DNA of 22,500 nt. It comes from Symbiodinium natans (lineage: Eukaryota > Sar > Dinophyceae > Suessiales > Symbiodiniaceae). The notes beneath the pieces are model-generated. The model was not told the origin of the DNA and did not search any database. It saw only the letters and a list, made by a program, of their open reading frames with translations. The stretch covers positions 557,501 through 580,000 of the forward strand of contig CAJNDS010000225.1 in the NCBI GenBank assembly GCA_905221605.1. Reading direction: 5' to 3'. A program made the position numbers and the translations under genes. Below, piece by piece: positions 8,575 to 17,185 of this stretch. Numbering within the stretch: the stretch's first letter is position 1; each line of letters starts with the position of its first letter.

Positions 8575-8765
8575 AAAGCCGAAAACCCGAAACTCCTAAA
8601 CCCCTAAAACCCTAAAACCCTAAAACCCTAAAACCCTAAAACCCTAAAACCTTACACCCTAAACCCATAAAACCCTAAACACCCTAACCCCTAAAACCCT
8701 AAAACCTTAAACCTTAAAGGCCTAAAACCCCAAAAGCCCTAAATCCTGAAACTCTAAAACCCTCA
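8575..8765 (-). repeat. CCCTAAAA octamer array
   Basis: Consecutive AAAACCCT octamers (TTTTAGGG on the other strand), the unit known from Chlamydomonas-type telomeres, here as a local variant among heptamers. Confidence 0.9.
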
Positions 8766-9009
8766 AGACGACATTGGGCTCCTTGCTGCTCGGCGACCGT
8801 ACATCTTGGGCCCAGCAAGATCCTTCTGAAAGCCTTGAAACCCAAACTCTATATCCCAGACCCTTAAGCCCTAAACCTCCCTTTTACAAAACGGAAAAAT
8901 TGGGGTTTGGGGTTTAAGGATTGAGGATTATAGGGTTTATAGGGTGCATAGTAGTGGGTTTCTCTAGGGCTTGTATGGCTTTTTGGGTTGAACCCCCAAA
9001 GGCCCTAAC

Positions 9010-9124
9010 CTGACTAAGCCACATCCTGCTTTCGCAGCTGCGCTTTCGCGCAGGTGGCAAGCCAGGGCGCGTCAGGCGCAGCTTCCCTTTCAGCGCCTTC
9101 CGCGCGAGCGTCCGGAGCTTTGTC
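9010..9124 (-). CDS. Exon-like island, basic protein segment
   Basis: Minus frame from an acceptor at CACTCGAG to CAG/GTTAGG, 38 codons, rich in AAG, CTG and CGC codons, including KALKGKLRLTRPG and ARKRSCESRM. A plus reading is also possible: TTTCGCAG at 9031-9037, preceded by CTAACCTGAC, opens a frame to 9147. Strand undecided. Confidence 0.3.
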
Positions 9125-9284
9125 CTCGAGTGTCGGGGCGCGTGGGGTTTAGGGAACTGAGGAAACAGGTCCCTAGCCCTAACACCCTCTAAGCCCTCAA
9201 CTCTCGAGCCTACCCCCAAACTTTAGGGTTTAAGGGTTGAGGCCTTGACAAAAACCTTTGGCAACTAAATGCTACAAACCACCT

Positions 9285-9404
9285 AAACTGAGGGTTCGCC
9301 CCCGGAAGGGTGGGCAGGAGCTTGACCGGAGCCCACTTGGAGAGGTTTTCCTCACATGCCATGGGGGTCCTTGCGCGGCTGTCAGCTCGACTCGGTTCTC
9401 CGCC
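9285..9404. CDS. Exon-like island, strand uncertain
   Basis: On the plus strand an open frame with GQELDRSPLGEVF ends at a perfect GTAAGT donor (9405-9410). On the minus strand another frame gives MACEENLSKWAPVKLLPTL from an ATG in ACCCCCATGG. Both look protein-like. Confidence 0.3.
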
Positions 9405-9479
9405 GTAAGTCCTAAAGGCCTTACGCGCACATGCGCCCTCAAACCTCAACAGCCTTCAAAACGACAATGGAAAAACCTC

Positions 9480-9880
9480 GAAGCGTAAAGCGTGCTAGAA
9501 CCCAACAAAACGCAAACCCTCAAACCCTCCAGTGAACTCTGCCAAGACCCGTGTGAACCATTAACGCTAACTCATTATATACCTAATCATATACCAAAAC
9601 CGTAACCCGCAACCCCAAGCCCTAAACCCTGAACCCCAAAGCCTAACCCTCAACCCCTACAACCCTTACCCCTCAACCAAAAAAATACTCATGCATTGGC
9701 AAGAAACTCGAGTTCCGAGGCCAAGCCCCACCGGCACGAGACCTCGCGACATTTTGAACTTGGGTCTAGGGTTTAGGGTTTCGGGTTTCGGGTTTCGGGT
9801 TTGAGGCCTTAGGGTTTAGGGTCTAGGGTTTAGGGTTTAGGGTTTCAGGTTTAGGGTGTAAGGCCTAGGGTTTATTGAAA
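9480..9880. other. Telomere-like decay and short unique islands, no confident gene
   Basis: C-rich telomere-like sequence around 9600-9680, an ambiguous island at 9690-9760 and a TTTAGGG/TTTCGGG block at 9764-9870. Confidence 0.5.
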
Positions 9881-10001
9881 CTATTCAAGGCTCAGGTTCG
9901 GGAGGAGCTAGGAGCTTGCTTTCCGGCGTCATTTCTAGGTACGGGGGCTTGAGGGTTTAGGGTTCAGGGTCCTCATATGCCTGACATAAACCCCTAAACC
10001 G

Positions 10002-10087
10002 TCGCCATCCGCCCGCACCCAGCAGCACGCCAATGAAATCAAGAAGGGCCCAAAACACCAAAAACAACAGCAAGAGAAATCGGGCTT
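10002..10087 (+). CDS. Exon-like island, Gln/Lys-rich
   Basis: Open plus frame containing QQHANEIKKGPKHQ and then KQQQEK, with C-rich repeat on the left and G-rich repeat on the right. No firm splice sites chosen. Confidence 0.25.
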
Positions 10088-10621
10088 GGGGCTTCGGGCT
10101 TCGGGTTGGGGGGTTAAACCCTAAAACCTTAAAACCCTAAACCCCAAAAGCTTAAGCCTAAACCTTTTCTGAAACCCTAAGCCCTAAACCCTTAAGCGCA
10201 AATCCCCAACGCCCCCTACAGGCACAGGAAGTCGATTTTCCCCTGACGTGGGCCCATACTAGGGCCCCCCCCCCCCCACCTTAGAAAGATCTGGGTTTCA
10301 GGAATTGCGCGCTTTGGCGTTTGAGGGTTTTCGGGCTTGGCGTTTTACGGGTTTAGGGTTTCGGGTTTAGCGCTGGGGTTTGGGGGTTGAGGACTTAGGG
10401 TTGTTGAGGGCTTAGGGCTTAGGGGCCCAGGGAAGAGGACTGAAGGGCTTTGCCTTCCCTTCAGGGTGCTTGAGTAAACTCCTGTCAAGGAGCCCTAAAA
10501 CCTTGAACCCTAAACAACTCTAAACTCTAAACCCTAACCTTAAGCCCCAAGACCCTGAACCTTAAGCCCCAAACCCTGGACCCCAGACCCTTAGTGCCTA
10601 AGCCCTGAAGCGCAATGCGCT

Positions 10622-10700
10622 GACCCAAACCCTAAACCCTAAACCCTAAACCCTGAACCCTGAACCCTAAACCCTAAACCCTAAACCCTAAACCCTAAGC
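10622..10700 (-). repeat. CCCTAAA block
   Basis: About ten units with CCCTGAA variants, left of the 10715-10785 island. Confidence 0.95.
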
Positions 10701-10714
10701 CGAACCCCCCGAAA

Positions 10715-10785
10715 CCCAGACGGCCAAGCAACGTCCGGTTGCGGGACCCACCCCTTTCCCTCGCGCTTCTCCTCAGCTTGGCAAA
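10715..10785 (-). CDS. Exon-like island
   Basis: On the minus strand CCCTAAGCCCGAAACCC runs into an acceptor at GCCAAG, then a frame with EEKREGKGWVPQPDVAWPSG up to a GTTTCG donor-like site. A second minus frame (FAKLRRSARERGG) is also open. The plus strand has a good pyrimidine-rich acceptor here, so strand is not settled. Confidence 0.3.
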
Positions 10786-10787
10786 GG

Positions 10788-10905
10788 GTTTCGGGTTTAG
10801 GGCTTAGGGTTTAGGGTTTAGGGTTTAGGGTTTAGGCTTTAGGCTTTAGGGTTTAGGGCTTAGGGTTTAGGATTTAGGATTTAGGGTTTAGAGCTAGGGT
10901 TTAGA
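10788..10905 (+). repeat. TTTAGGG block with TTTAGGC/GATTTAG variants
   Basis: Canonical and variant units right of the 10715-10785 island. Confidence 0.9.
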
Positions 10906-11039
10906 AAGTTTGGCGAGTTTGGGGGGCTTCGGGGGCTTAGGGCCGGATGGGGATGAGGGGGTTTAGGGCATAGGGTTTCAGGATACCGCTTCAGTGTCGA
11001 GCTCTCTTGCTTGCCGGAAGCTCTTCAGCCTTAGGCTTG

Positions 11040-11365
11040 AAGCCCCTAAACCCCGAAACTGGTCTAACCCTAAGCCTCTAGCCTCCTAAAACCACCCAAA
11101 AGCTGACCCTAACCCCTCCGAAGCCCCTGAACCCCTGAACCTCGAACCCCCTCAGCCCTAAACCCCTAAAACGCTCAAAGCCCTCGAAACCCTCGAAACC
11201 CTTGAAACCCCTAAAACCCCGAAACCCTTTAAAACCCCTAAACCCCCCAAACCCTTAAAACCCCTAAAGCCCCTAAACCCTTAAAACCCCCAAAGCCCTA
11301 AACCCTTAAAACCCCTATAAAGCCCTAAACCCCTGAACCCCGTAAAACCCTCAAAACCCCCTAAA
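11040..11365 (-). repeat. CCCCTAAAA-type degenerate tract
   Basis: C-rich telomere-like units of 7-10 bp (CCCCTAAAACC, CCCTTAAAA, CCCTCGAAA) over about 320 bp. No gene seen. Confidence 0.85.
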
Positions 11366-11437
11366 GCCCAAAGAGAAGTCTCCCAGGCTGACGCGTCGAA
11401 CTGAAAGGATGCCAGCTTCTGACTTCGAAGCCAGCAC
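11364..11437 (-). CDS. Exon-like island after a telomere-derived acceptor
   Basis: On the minus strand the intron end reads CCCTAAACCCTCCCCCTCCC then AG, a strong pyrimidine tract, followed by an open frame VLASKSEAGILSVRRVSL. A plus frame (SPRLTRRTERMPASDFEAS) is open as well; the acceptor favours minus. Confidence 0.35.
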
Positions 11438-11451
11438 CTGGGAGGGGGAGG

Positions 11452-11665
11452 GTTTAGGGCTTAGGGCTTAGGGCCTAGGGCTTAGGGCCTAGGGCTTAGG
11501 GCTTAGCGTTTAGGGCTTAGGGCTTAGGGCTTAGGGCTGAGGGCTTAGGGCTTAGGGCTTAGGGCTTAGGGCTTAGGGCTTAGGGCTTAGGGCTTAGGGC
11601 TTAGGGCTTAGGGCTTAGGGCTGAACCCCTTAGGGCTTAGGGCTGAGGGCTTACGGTTTAGCTTA
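11452..11665 (+). repeat. GGGCTTA heptamer array
   Basis: About 25 units of the variant GGGCTTA (telomere unit with T to C) with a few GGGCCTA and GGGCTGA units. The near-uniform variant implies local amplification of a mutated unit. Confidence 0.95.
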
Positions 11666-11876
11666 GGCGGTGGACTATAGGGGCGCAGAGGGACTTTTTG
11701 TGGTTTGGGGGGGGGGGGGTATGCGGCTTAGGGTTGAGGGTTTTGACGAGGGTAAGCGGTTTAGGGCTGAGGGCTTAGTCAGGGGTAGTGTTTTGGTCTC
11801 AGGGCTTTGAAGACGTGAGTCAGCCCCGCCCCTGTTACACCCACTCACCCGCACATGAAGCCTCAGCCCTCTAAAC

Positions 11877-11950
11877 CCAACCACTTTGCCGCGCGGCTTG
11901 GAACCTGTCGGGTCGCTAGTGATGCGCCACCTGCGGTCAGGGCTGAGCGT
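11877..11950 (-). CDS. Exon-like island
   Basis: Minus strand: CCCAAACCCCGCAACCCC leads to an ATTCTTGACAG acceptor, then VERSALTAGGASLATRQ up to CAG/GTTCCA. A plus frame over the same bases is also open. Confidence 0.3.
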
Positions 11951-12259
11951 TCAACACTGTCAAGAATGGGGTTGCGGGGTTTGGGCTCCCTGCGGCTGAG
12001 GGTTTGGGATTTAGGGCTCAGGCTTGAGGATATGGGCTGTCGGGCGTTAGAGTCCCTTCTTGGTGAAAACAGCAACCGTAACTTGGCCAGCACGACCTTG
12101 CAACCATCTCAAAGGGTCCTTACTTTACGACCACGGTTCTATAATTAAGCCATGCAAAAAATATGAAGATAGGCTCCTGTTGCCCACTTAGGGGGTTAGG
12201 AATTAGGCTGCTCTTTCTGCGCTTGAAGTTGATGGGTGGGGCTGTTGGGTCCAGGAAGT

Positions 12260-12345
12260 GCAGGGTTTGGGGTTTAGGGTTTAGGGTTTGGGGATTAGGG
12301 TTTGGGGTTTGGGGTTTGGGGTTTAAGGTTAAACCGGGGTTGGGG
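12260..12345 (+). repeat. TTTAGGG/TTTGGGG block
   Basis: Mixed heptamers; a 73-codon plus frame here with GVWGLGF repeats is repeat-derived. Confidence 0.85.
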
Positions 12346-12651
12346 GGGAGGAAGTTGTGGGGTTTGGAATTGAGTTCGGCATAGAGGGCCAAGGGCTTTG
12401 GGGAGCAATCTGTGAGGAACGAGGTAGAAGAACACACTTCAAGCCTTTGCATTTTAGGGTTTAGGGTTGGGGGGCGTTAGCGCTTTAAGGTTTAGGGTAA
12501 TAACGAGCAGCTCCCAACATCAAGGACAAAGCTAATTGGCTTAAAGTCAAGAATGCATCTAAACATCACGAAAGCCTAAGCCCTCTTCAACCTCCCTAAG
12601 ACCCGAAGCCCTGTTTGAACCCGGAAGCTCAACTTCCTGGCCTCTTCTCAG

Positions 12652-12757
12652 TAAAGATGGCCAGGGAGTTGGACCAGCCGCTCTCATCAAGCTTTCGGAG
12701 CATCTGAGTTCAGAGAGGAGTTCCGGGGTCCTAAAGTACAAGGGTTTTGCGTCTTGG
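12652..12757 (+). CDS. Exon-like island with canonical acceptor and donor
   Basis: Plus strand: acceptor CTGGCCTCTTCTCAG (AG at 12650-12651), 106-nt exon, donor GTAAGG at 12758-12763. The frame gives 35 codons including GPAALIKLSEHLSSERSSG and VLKYKGFASW. The downstream intron goes straight into TTAGGG-type repeat. A minus reading with acceptor TTGTACTTTAG is also open, so strand is not certain. Confidence 0.4.
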
Positions 12758-12829
12758 GTAAGGCTTAGGGTTCGGGGTTTAGAGTTTGGGGTTTGGGGTC
12801 TGGGGAGTCCTATACCCCCCCCGCCCCCC

Positions 12830-12949
12830 AGTAGTCCTTGCCCAAAACAAGGCCCAACTTTTGAGCCTCATGGGGGCAGGCGGGTGCCAGCACAGGAACC
12901 CACAATGCTTTCCAGAACGGGCGTGGCGGGGGAAAGGGGTGTCAAGGTT
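12830..12949 (+). CDS. Exon-like open frame
   Basis: Plus frame containing QNKAQLLSLMGAGGCQHRN then PQCFPERAWRGKG, between G-rich telomere-like flanks. No splice boundaries chosen. Confidence 0.25.
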
Positions 12950-13084
12950 TAGAGCTCAGCTTGATTTAGGGTTTAGGGTTTAAGGCGTTTGGGGGCTTTT
13001 AGGTTTAAGGCCCTTGGTTTGGGGCGGAAGGGGGTCGGGCAGGTGAGGGTTCACCCAGAAAGCCCAACACCCCTGAAACTGGGG

Positions 13085-13233
13085 AGTCTACTTGGAGGTT
13101 CATGGTACTTAAATTTCCAATTATACTTGTACTTATAAACCAACTAGAAGCCCCTTAAGTCCCCTAATATGGCTATAAGTACAGTTATAAGTACAGTTAT
13201 AGTTAGTTAATAAGTACTATGAACCTTCAAGTA
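13085..13233. repeat. Foldback element, copy 2
   Basis: Left arm AGTCTACTTGGAGG continuing into TTCATGGTACTT, right arm its near complement ending about 13233, and the same AGCCCCTTAAGT centre as copy 1. The order of subrepeats is conserved between the copies, so this is one dispersed family and not two chance hairpins. Confidence 0.8.
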
Positions 13234-13278
13234 TCGAATGCAAGGCCACAGAGGGCTCCCTGGATGCCCTTTATGTAA

Positions 13279-13491
13279 GCTTCGGGGAGGCACGGGAAGT
13301 TTAGGACTTAGGGGTTTAGGTTTAGGTTTAGGGTTTAGGGTTTAGGGTTTAGGGTTTAGGGTTTAGGGTTTAGGGTTTAGGGTTTAGGGTTTAGGGTTTA
13401 GGGTTTAGGGTTTAGGGTTTAGGGTTTAGGGTTTAGGGTTTAGGGTTTAGGGTGCTTCAGGGAGGCACAGGAAGTTTAGGACTTAGGGGTT
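13279..13491 (+). repeat. TTTAGGG array flanked by 38-bp direct repeats
   Basis: GCTTCGGGGAGGCACGGGAA (start of 13279-13316) recurs at 13454-13491 as GCTTCAGGGAGGCACAGGAA; the full 38-bp repeats differ at two positions. Between them is a TTTAGGG array of about twenty units, among the longest and cleanest in the window. Confidence 0.85.
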
Positions 13492-13614
13492 GAGGGCTTC
13501 TCCAAGCAGAGTCTCGGTGATGTTTTGGGGCGGTTGAGGCTATGTTGAGGTCTCATAGATGCGCACGAACGCCAATCTCCCTTGTTGGCCCATTTTGAAC
13601 CTCCGAAAATACGC

Positions 13615-13651
13615 CTAGGGTTTAGGGTTTAGGGTTTAGGGTTTAGGGTTT
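13615..13651 (+). repeat. Short TTTAGGG block
   Basis: Five units; the last telomere block before a nearly 3-kb telomere-poor stretch. Confidence 0.95.
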
Positions 13652-13709
13652 ACTCCAGATTGGATGCTTAAACCCAACTAAGGGAAGCTGTCATGAACAT
13701 ATCCCGAAG

Positions 13710-13898
13710 CTAACCGAGCCAAGGCCAGGCACCGGCAAGTCGGAGACAATCTCCACATACTGGCCGCTGTGCTTGCCCGCGCCAGTGACGCAAAGCACCC
13801 TGCAGCAGATTGCCGCGGGCTTCGGGCATGTAGGATTTCGGGCCTTCTGCAATTGCACTGCCATCCTCGCAAGACAGTTGCCTCATTGCACCTTTCAA
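13710..13898 (-). CDS. Small open frame or terminal exon
   Basis: Minus frame of 62 codons including QLSCEDGSAIAEGPKSYMPE and ending CGDCLRLAGAWPWLG then stop. Codon choice looks more natural than in the overlapping frame at 13678-13902. Not recognised. Confidence 0.3.
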   Translation of the reverse strand: MKGAMRQLSCEDGSAIAEGPKSYMPEARGNLLQGALRHWRGQAQRPVCGDCLRLAGAWPWLG

Positions 13899-13964
13899 CC
13901 ATCCCCAGCTTTTCCTAGAACCAGTTTTCTATGATGACGAAATAGGATAGCTAAACGTTCGTTC

Positions 13965-14262
13965 ATGCAGGACGTAGATGGCCGAGTCAGGGTTCAGACA
14001 ACACTAAACGCGAAGGTGAGGAGCCCGCTCAGATTCTGTATTGCTGTCCTTTCGTTGTTCTTTCTATGCTGCTCTGGTGCTCTTGTTTTGTTTTCTCTCT
14101 CGCACACTCTCTCTCTCTCTCTCTCTTGTCTTCCTCTTCCTGCGGGAGTCCCCCGTGCACGTGCACTCCCTGCCTCTGGGCATCGGGCTTCCGCGCCGGC
14201 ACCCAGAGCCCCTCGGGAGCCACGACCATGGGCTCGGTGGTTCCGAAGGGAAGTGTTTCTAG
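13965..14262 (+). CDS. Tentative two-exon small gene (54 residues)
   Basis: Exon 1, 13965-14015: ATG start, MQDVDGRVRVQTTLNAK, ending AAG/GTGAGG in phase 0. Exon 2, 14149-14262: after CTTCCTCTTCCTGCGGGAG, SPVHVHSLPLGIGLP, then GSHDHGLGGSEGKCF and TAG. The 133-bp intron carries a CT microsatellite at about 14107-14127 in the position of a pyrimidine tract. Family not recognised. Confidence 0.35.
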
Positions 14263-14430
14263 GGTATGGGCTAGGGGTTTGGGCTTTTGGGCTCAGGTTC
14301 GGGGATTTCTAGAGATTCTAGGGGTTAGAAGTTCAGGGGCGAGGCTTGGGGATCTGGGCTGGGCCCAGGGGGCCTTTTTTGAGCGTAGGGCTATACTTTT
14401 ACTCTCCGAGATTTGTGGAGTGCGTGACAC

Positions 14431-14550
14431 GGTGACAACAGCTTAAAGTTCCGTGCTGTGAGTGGAGTTGCCATGTGTGTCGGGTGCTTCCATCTGCTGG
14501 AGCTCCAAGACTGTTGGTACAGGGCTGCCCGAACTCGTGCCCATTTGTAA
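14431..14550 (+). CDS. Exon-like terminal frame
   Basis: Plus frame from an ACAACAG acceptor-like site: LKFRAVSGVAMCVGCFHLL then ELQDCWYRAARTRAHL and TAA. An in-frame stop lies just upstream, so it would be a last exon. Confidence 0.3.
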   Translation, partial: GDNSLKFRAVSGVAMCVGCFHLLELQDCWYRAARTRAHL

Positions 14551-14713
14551 AGCTAACAGCTGCGCGACCACAGGCATAGACTCGAAGGTTCAAATGTTGT
14601 TTTCGCTAAGGGGCTAAGAAATACATCCAAGGGCTTTGGGGAAGATTCGGAATACTAGAACTTCGGTGAGGGTCTAGAGTCTGGGGTCGAGGATCTCGGG
14701 TCTGAGCGCACGC

Positions 14714-14878
14714 ATGCAAGATCAAGCTCTAGAGCAGGTGTGTTCTTGCTTCACGCGCGACCAGCGACTGCAAGAGGCCGGTTCACACAACCGTCGATGG
14801 TCTAACTTGCTCCGGAAGTCATGCATGAGCAGAACTTGGTTCACTAGCACATTCGCCATGTGTGAATGTTTGTATTGA
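14714..14878 (+). CDS. Small ORF, 54 residues
   Basis: ATG at 14714, TGA at 14876-14878. Starts MQDQALEQVCSCFTRDQRLQ and ends FAMCECLY; cysteine-rich ends. Telomere-poor context. Not recognised; could be an exon. Confidence 0.3.
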   Translation: MQDQALEQVCSCFTRDQRLQEAGSHNRRWSNLLRKSCMSRTWFTSTFAMCECLY

Positions 14879-14892
14879 CAGACCTCGCATGG

Positions 14893-15056
14893 CTACGCAC
14901 AGCACTCCGGCAAACGACGTAGGTCAAGAGAACGTGATCCGAAGGCCCAGTTTTCGGATGTTTTGACGTGGCCGGTCGCGAGCTCCATGCATTCCGCCAG
15001 AATTTCTGCTAGGCGCTGCAAATTCATGCAGTTCCGGGAACTGTATGCACTTGCCC
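14893..15056 (-). CDS. Exon-like frame directly downstream of paralog B
   Basis: Minus frame including MNLQRLAEILAECMELATGH and ending SLDLRRLPECCA with stop. It overlaps the end of paralog B in another frame when read from 15120. It may be an alternative 3' exon or a separate small gene. Paralog A has a different short frame (17072-17170) at this position. Confidence 0.3.
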
Positions 15057-16283
15057 CTACCAGCGAACAGATGCCATCCTGCAGCATCCTGCTTGTTCCA
15101 GCTGCCGCCGGATGCTGCACAATGCTACTCCCAGCTCGGTCTCATGGACGGGGCTACGAAACTCGAGGTCATGCCCCAGAGCACCTCCGCGCAATCCGAC
15201 CGACAAGTAGGGGAGGCGACCGCTGCTCTGAAAGAAATCAATTCCGATTGGGCTGTAAACTGCAAGCCAGAGCTCGTCGAAAACGTTTGCGTCACGGACT
15301 CCATCCATCGCACACTTGATGTTGCTGAAGTGGCAACGCCATGCTCCTACCTTCCTCTGTGCTATTTTGGTATGTTTCAGCTCCACTCGCAGACCGTCCC
15401 TCACCCAGTCGTGCTGAAAGTTCGCCTGGGTTTTGTGGAAGGTGCTCCTTGGGTTCAATTTCTTGTCAATTTCAAAACCCATTTGTTCAATGCGCTGGCC
15501 TCGAAGTGCGGGAGTCATCTGCCTCAGTGGATCCCGATGGTAGGTTTCATCCTCCACTGCCAGACACGCGATAGGCTGCAAGCGCTGATCCGACCAAGGA
15601 ATATCTTCTATCACCTCACACTGCCCTCTTCCCGCACACAGCTTCCGTAGAATGCTTGCCCAGGCGTGTCGCCAATCAGCCGCACCTGCCTGACCACGCA
15701 CCACTATTGTATGCCCTCGGAAGGATGTTTTCTTGCCTGCCATGCAAACTCCGGTGCGAAGGTCGTGCTTCAGAATCTGCACTGAGTCCGGCGTGTCAAC
15801 CACGAGGTACAAGTCATCAAAGACCGCTTGCGCTCGGATGCCTGATAAAGGAAACTTCGCACCTTCGAATTGCGCACTCCAAGTGTTTCTTGCTGGCGTC
15901 CAACTCAACCTGCAGCTTTTGCATTCAACTTTCCTGCCCCCTAGTGTCCAATCCCACAGTGCCTGCTGTGGTGCTCTGCGTTGGCCGTTTACACATCTGC
16001 CCGATACAGGCTCCTCCAGCTGCAAATCTGGATGAGCAGAAACCAGGACCGTCTTGCAGAGGTCCTGCAGCAGCATCCCGCGCTTGTGCGGGCTCAGGCC
16101 AGAGAGCGGATGCCCGGCATATAGCTCACACACCTTGCCGGTATTCGCAAAGATGTGGTTGAACTCCGCAGCTGGAAACCCCAGGTGTTGCAGTCGACGC
16201 CGACCCCCGAACCACAGACTCCGCCTTAAGGAAGACTCCAGTTCGCGCCCGAGTTGCCAACCCCGGTGCATGCCCAAGCGCAT
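15057..16283 (-). CDS. Putative tandem-domain PD-(D/E)XK nuclease-like protein, paralog B
   Basis: Intact 408-residue frame, ATG at 16283-16281; an in-frame TGA lies three codons upstream. The second Met (M5, in LGMHR) aligns with the start of paralog A and could be the true start. By eye the two proteins are very similar, especially over residues 35-127, where most positions are identical and many codon differences are silent (e.g. TAC/TAT, CTG/CTA), suggesting selection on protein. Unit 1: PLSGLSP 59-65, D111-W112, E120-x-K122, FDDLYL 155-160. Unit 2: PLRQMTP 252-258, D292-W293, E301-x-K303, FDELWL 335-340. Both catalytic-type triads are kept in both units, so neither half looks dead. Both paralogs end in ASVRW followed by TAG, and homology extends into the 5' flank. 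No intron is needed. Nuclease function is inferred from the motif pattern; a non-catalytic DNA-binding role cannot be excluded. Confidence 0.8.
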   Translation of the reverse strand: MRLGMHRGWQLGRELESSLRRSLWFGGRRRLQHLGFPAAEFNHIFANTGKVCELYAGHPLSGLSPHKRGMLLQDLCKTVLVSAHPDLQLEEPVSGRCVNGQRRAPQQALWDWTLGGRKVECKSCRLSWTPARNTWSAQFEGAKFPLSGIRAQAVFDDLYLVVDTPDSVQILKHDLRTGVCMAGKKTSFRGHTIVVRGQAGAADWRHAWASILRKLCAGRGQCEVIEDIPWSDQRLQPIACLAVEDETYHRDPLRQMTPALRGQRIEQMGFEIDKKLNPRSTFHKTQANFQHDWVRDGLRVELKHTKIAQRKVGAWRCHFSNIKCAMDGVRDANVFDELWLAVYSPIGIDFFQSSGRLPYLSVGLRGGALGHDLEFRSPVHETELGVALCSIRRQLEQAGCCRMASVRW

Positions 16284-16289
16284 GCGGCC

Positions 16290-16530
16290 TCAGCTAGCCT
16301 CGGCCCTGCTTTAATGACCTTCTTTTCCGTAGGAGACCAAAGAAACCTTGTGAGAGGTTTTGTAGTAAGAGCAGTAGGTATGGGACTCTGATGGTCAGCC
16401 CTAATCCGCACGCAGCTCCGAGGAATATGTTGCATCGAGCTGCATGGCTACCGAGCGGTGGGCATGGTGTGCCCCACAATGACACCAGCCAGTCCCTGAA
16501 TGCCTGGCAGGGAACCTGTTCTAAAGCACA
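16290..16530 (-). other. 5' flank of paralog B, homologous to the 5' flank of paralog A
   Basis: GTTGCATCGAGCTGCATGG at 16429 aligns with GTTGCATCGATCTGCGTGG at 18507, and TGACACCAGCC (to 16490), then CCCTGAA and AACCTGTTCTAAAG (to about 16525), align with TGACTCCAGCC and then AGCCTGTTCAAAAG in A. It shows the duplication unit reaches past the coding region; promoter elements are not identifiable. Confidence 0.75.
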
Positions 16531-16559
16531 TCCGCACCCCCCGAAGTTTCCGAAGCCCG

Positions 16560-16685
16560 AAAGGGTTTTGGGGTTTGGGATTATAGGGTTTACGGTTAGG
16601 GTTTAAGGGCTTGGGGATTTACATGTACCGGCTGTTGGGCTTAAGGGTCAGAGTTTCTAGGGTTTGGGGTTCAAGGCTTCTGGGC
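16560..16685 (+). repeat. Degenerate TTTAGGG-like block
   Basis: TTTTGGGG, TTATAGGG, GTTAGGG and TTTGGGG variants between the flank of paralog B and the 16728 island. Confidence 0.7.
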
Positions 16686-16727
16686 TCCAGGCCGGTTTGG
16701 GGTTGAATTCTTTCATCCTACCTACAG

Positions 16728-16822
16728 CCCTATCTGCACTTGAGGTGGCTCCTTCATCTTGGGCTATAAGCGCTTGCCAGAGGAAGCCGTGGCTCATGCA
16801 CAGCACAGGGCATTTGGTTTGA
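16728..16822 (+). CDS. Terminal-exon-like frame
   Basis: Plus strand: TTCTTTCATCCTACCTACAG is a strong acceptor; the frame then reads LSALEVAPSSWAISACQRK, PWLMHSTGHLV and TGA. Located between the two paralogs on the opposite strand. Confidence 0.35.
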
Positions 16823-16897
16823 GGGTTCAGGGCTTAAGGCTCCACACTCCTTGCTCGATATACCATCAGGGGCACTTTTGAGTAGGCCACATCTCTA

Positions 16898-17002
16898 GGA
16901 ACTGCGGAAGGCCGCGCTACACGCGAGGAAAAGCATGCTTCAGCGACGATGGACCTGATAGAAGAACTGACAACCATGTCTGCCGGCCTATACAAAGATT
17001 AG
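16898..17002 (+). CDS. Terminal-exon-like frame
   Basis: Plus strand: after CATCTCTAG the frame reads TAEGRATREEKHASATMDLI then EELTTMSAGLYKD and TAG, a plausible helical segment. A different plus frame (16882-17244) without an ATG overlaps it and runs antisense into paralog A. Confidence 0.3.
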   Translation, partial: GTAEGRATREEKHASATMDLIEELTTMSAGLYKD

Positions 17003-17185
17003 CATTGCACGTGGCCAAGCACAAGACCGCCGCCCCACAACTACCACGCTTTATCACAACTCAAAATGCCACTAGTCTCGGCTTGGAATGCGATGAAAGC
17101 CTTGATGTTTACAACCATGAGCTGTCCAACGATGGACTCGGAAGTCAAGCTTCATCAGGTCTGCTTGCATCCTACAAGCTTGTCT

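Noticed and set aside
12163-12384. Plus frame with repeated GVWGLGF residues
   Set aside because: Translation of TTTGGGG/TTTAGGG repeats.
15045-15650. Plus-strand frame of 201 codons
   Set aside because: Antisense to paralog B; the other paralog does not conserve the frame, and minus-strand codon patterns explain it.
15656-16162. Plus-strand frame of 168 codons
   Set aside because: Antisense shadow of paralog B, with a counterpart shadow at 18033-18401 in A.
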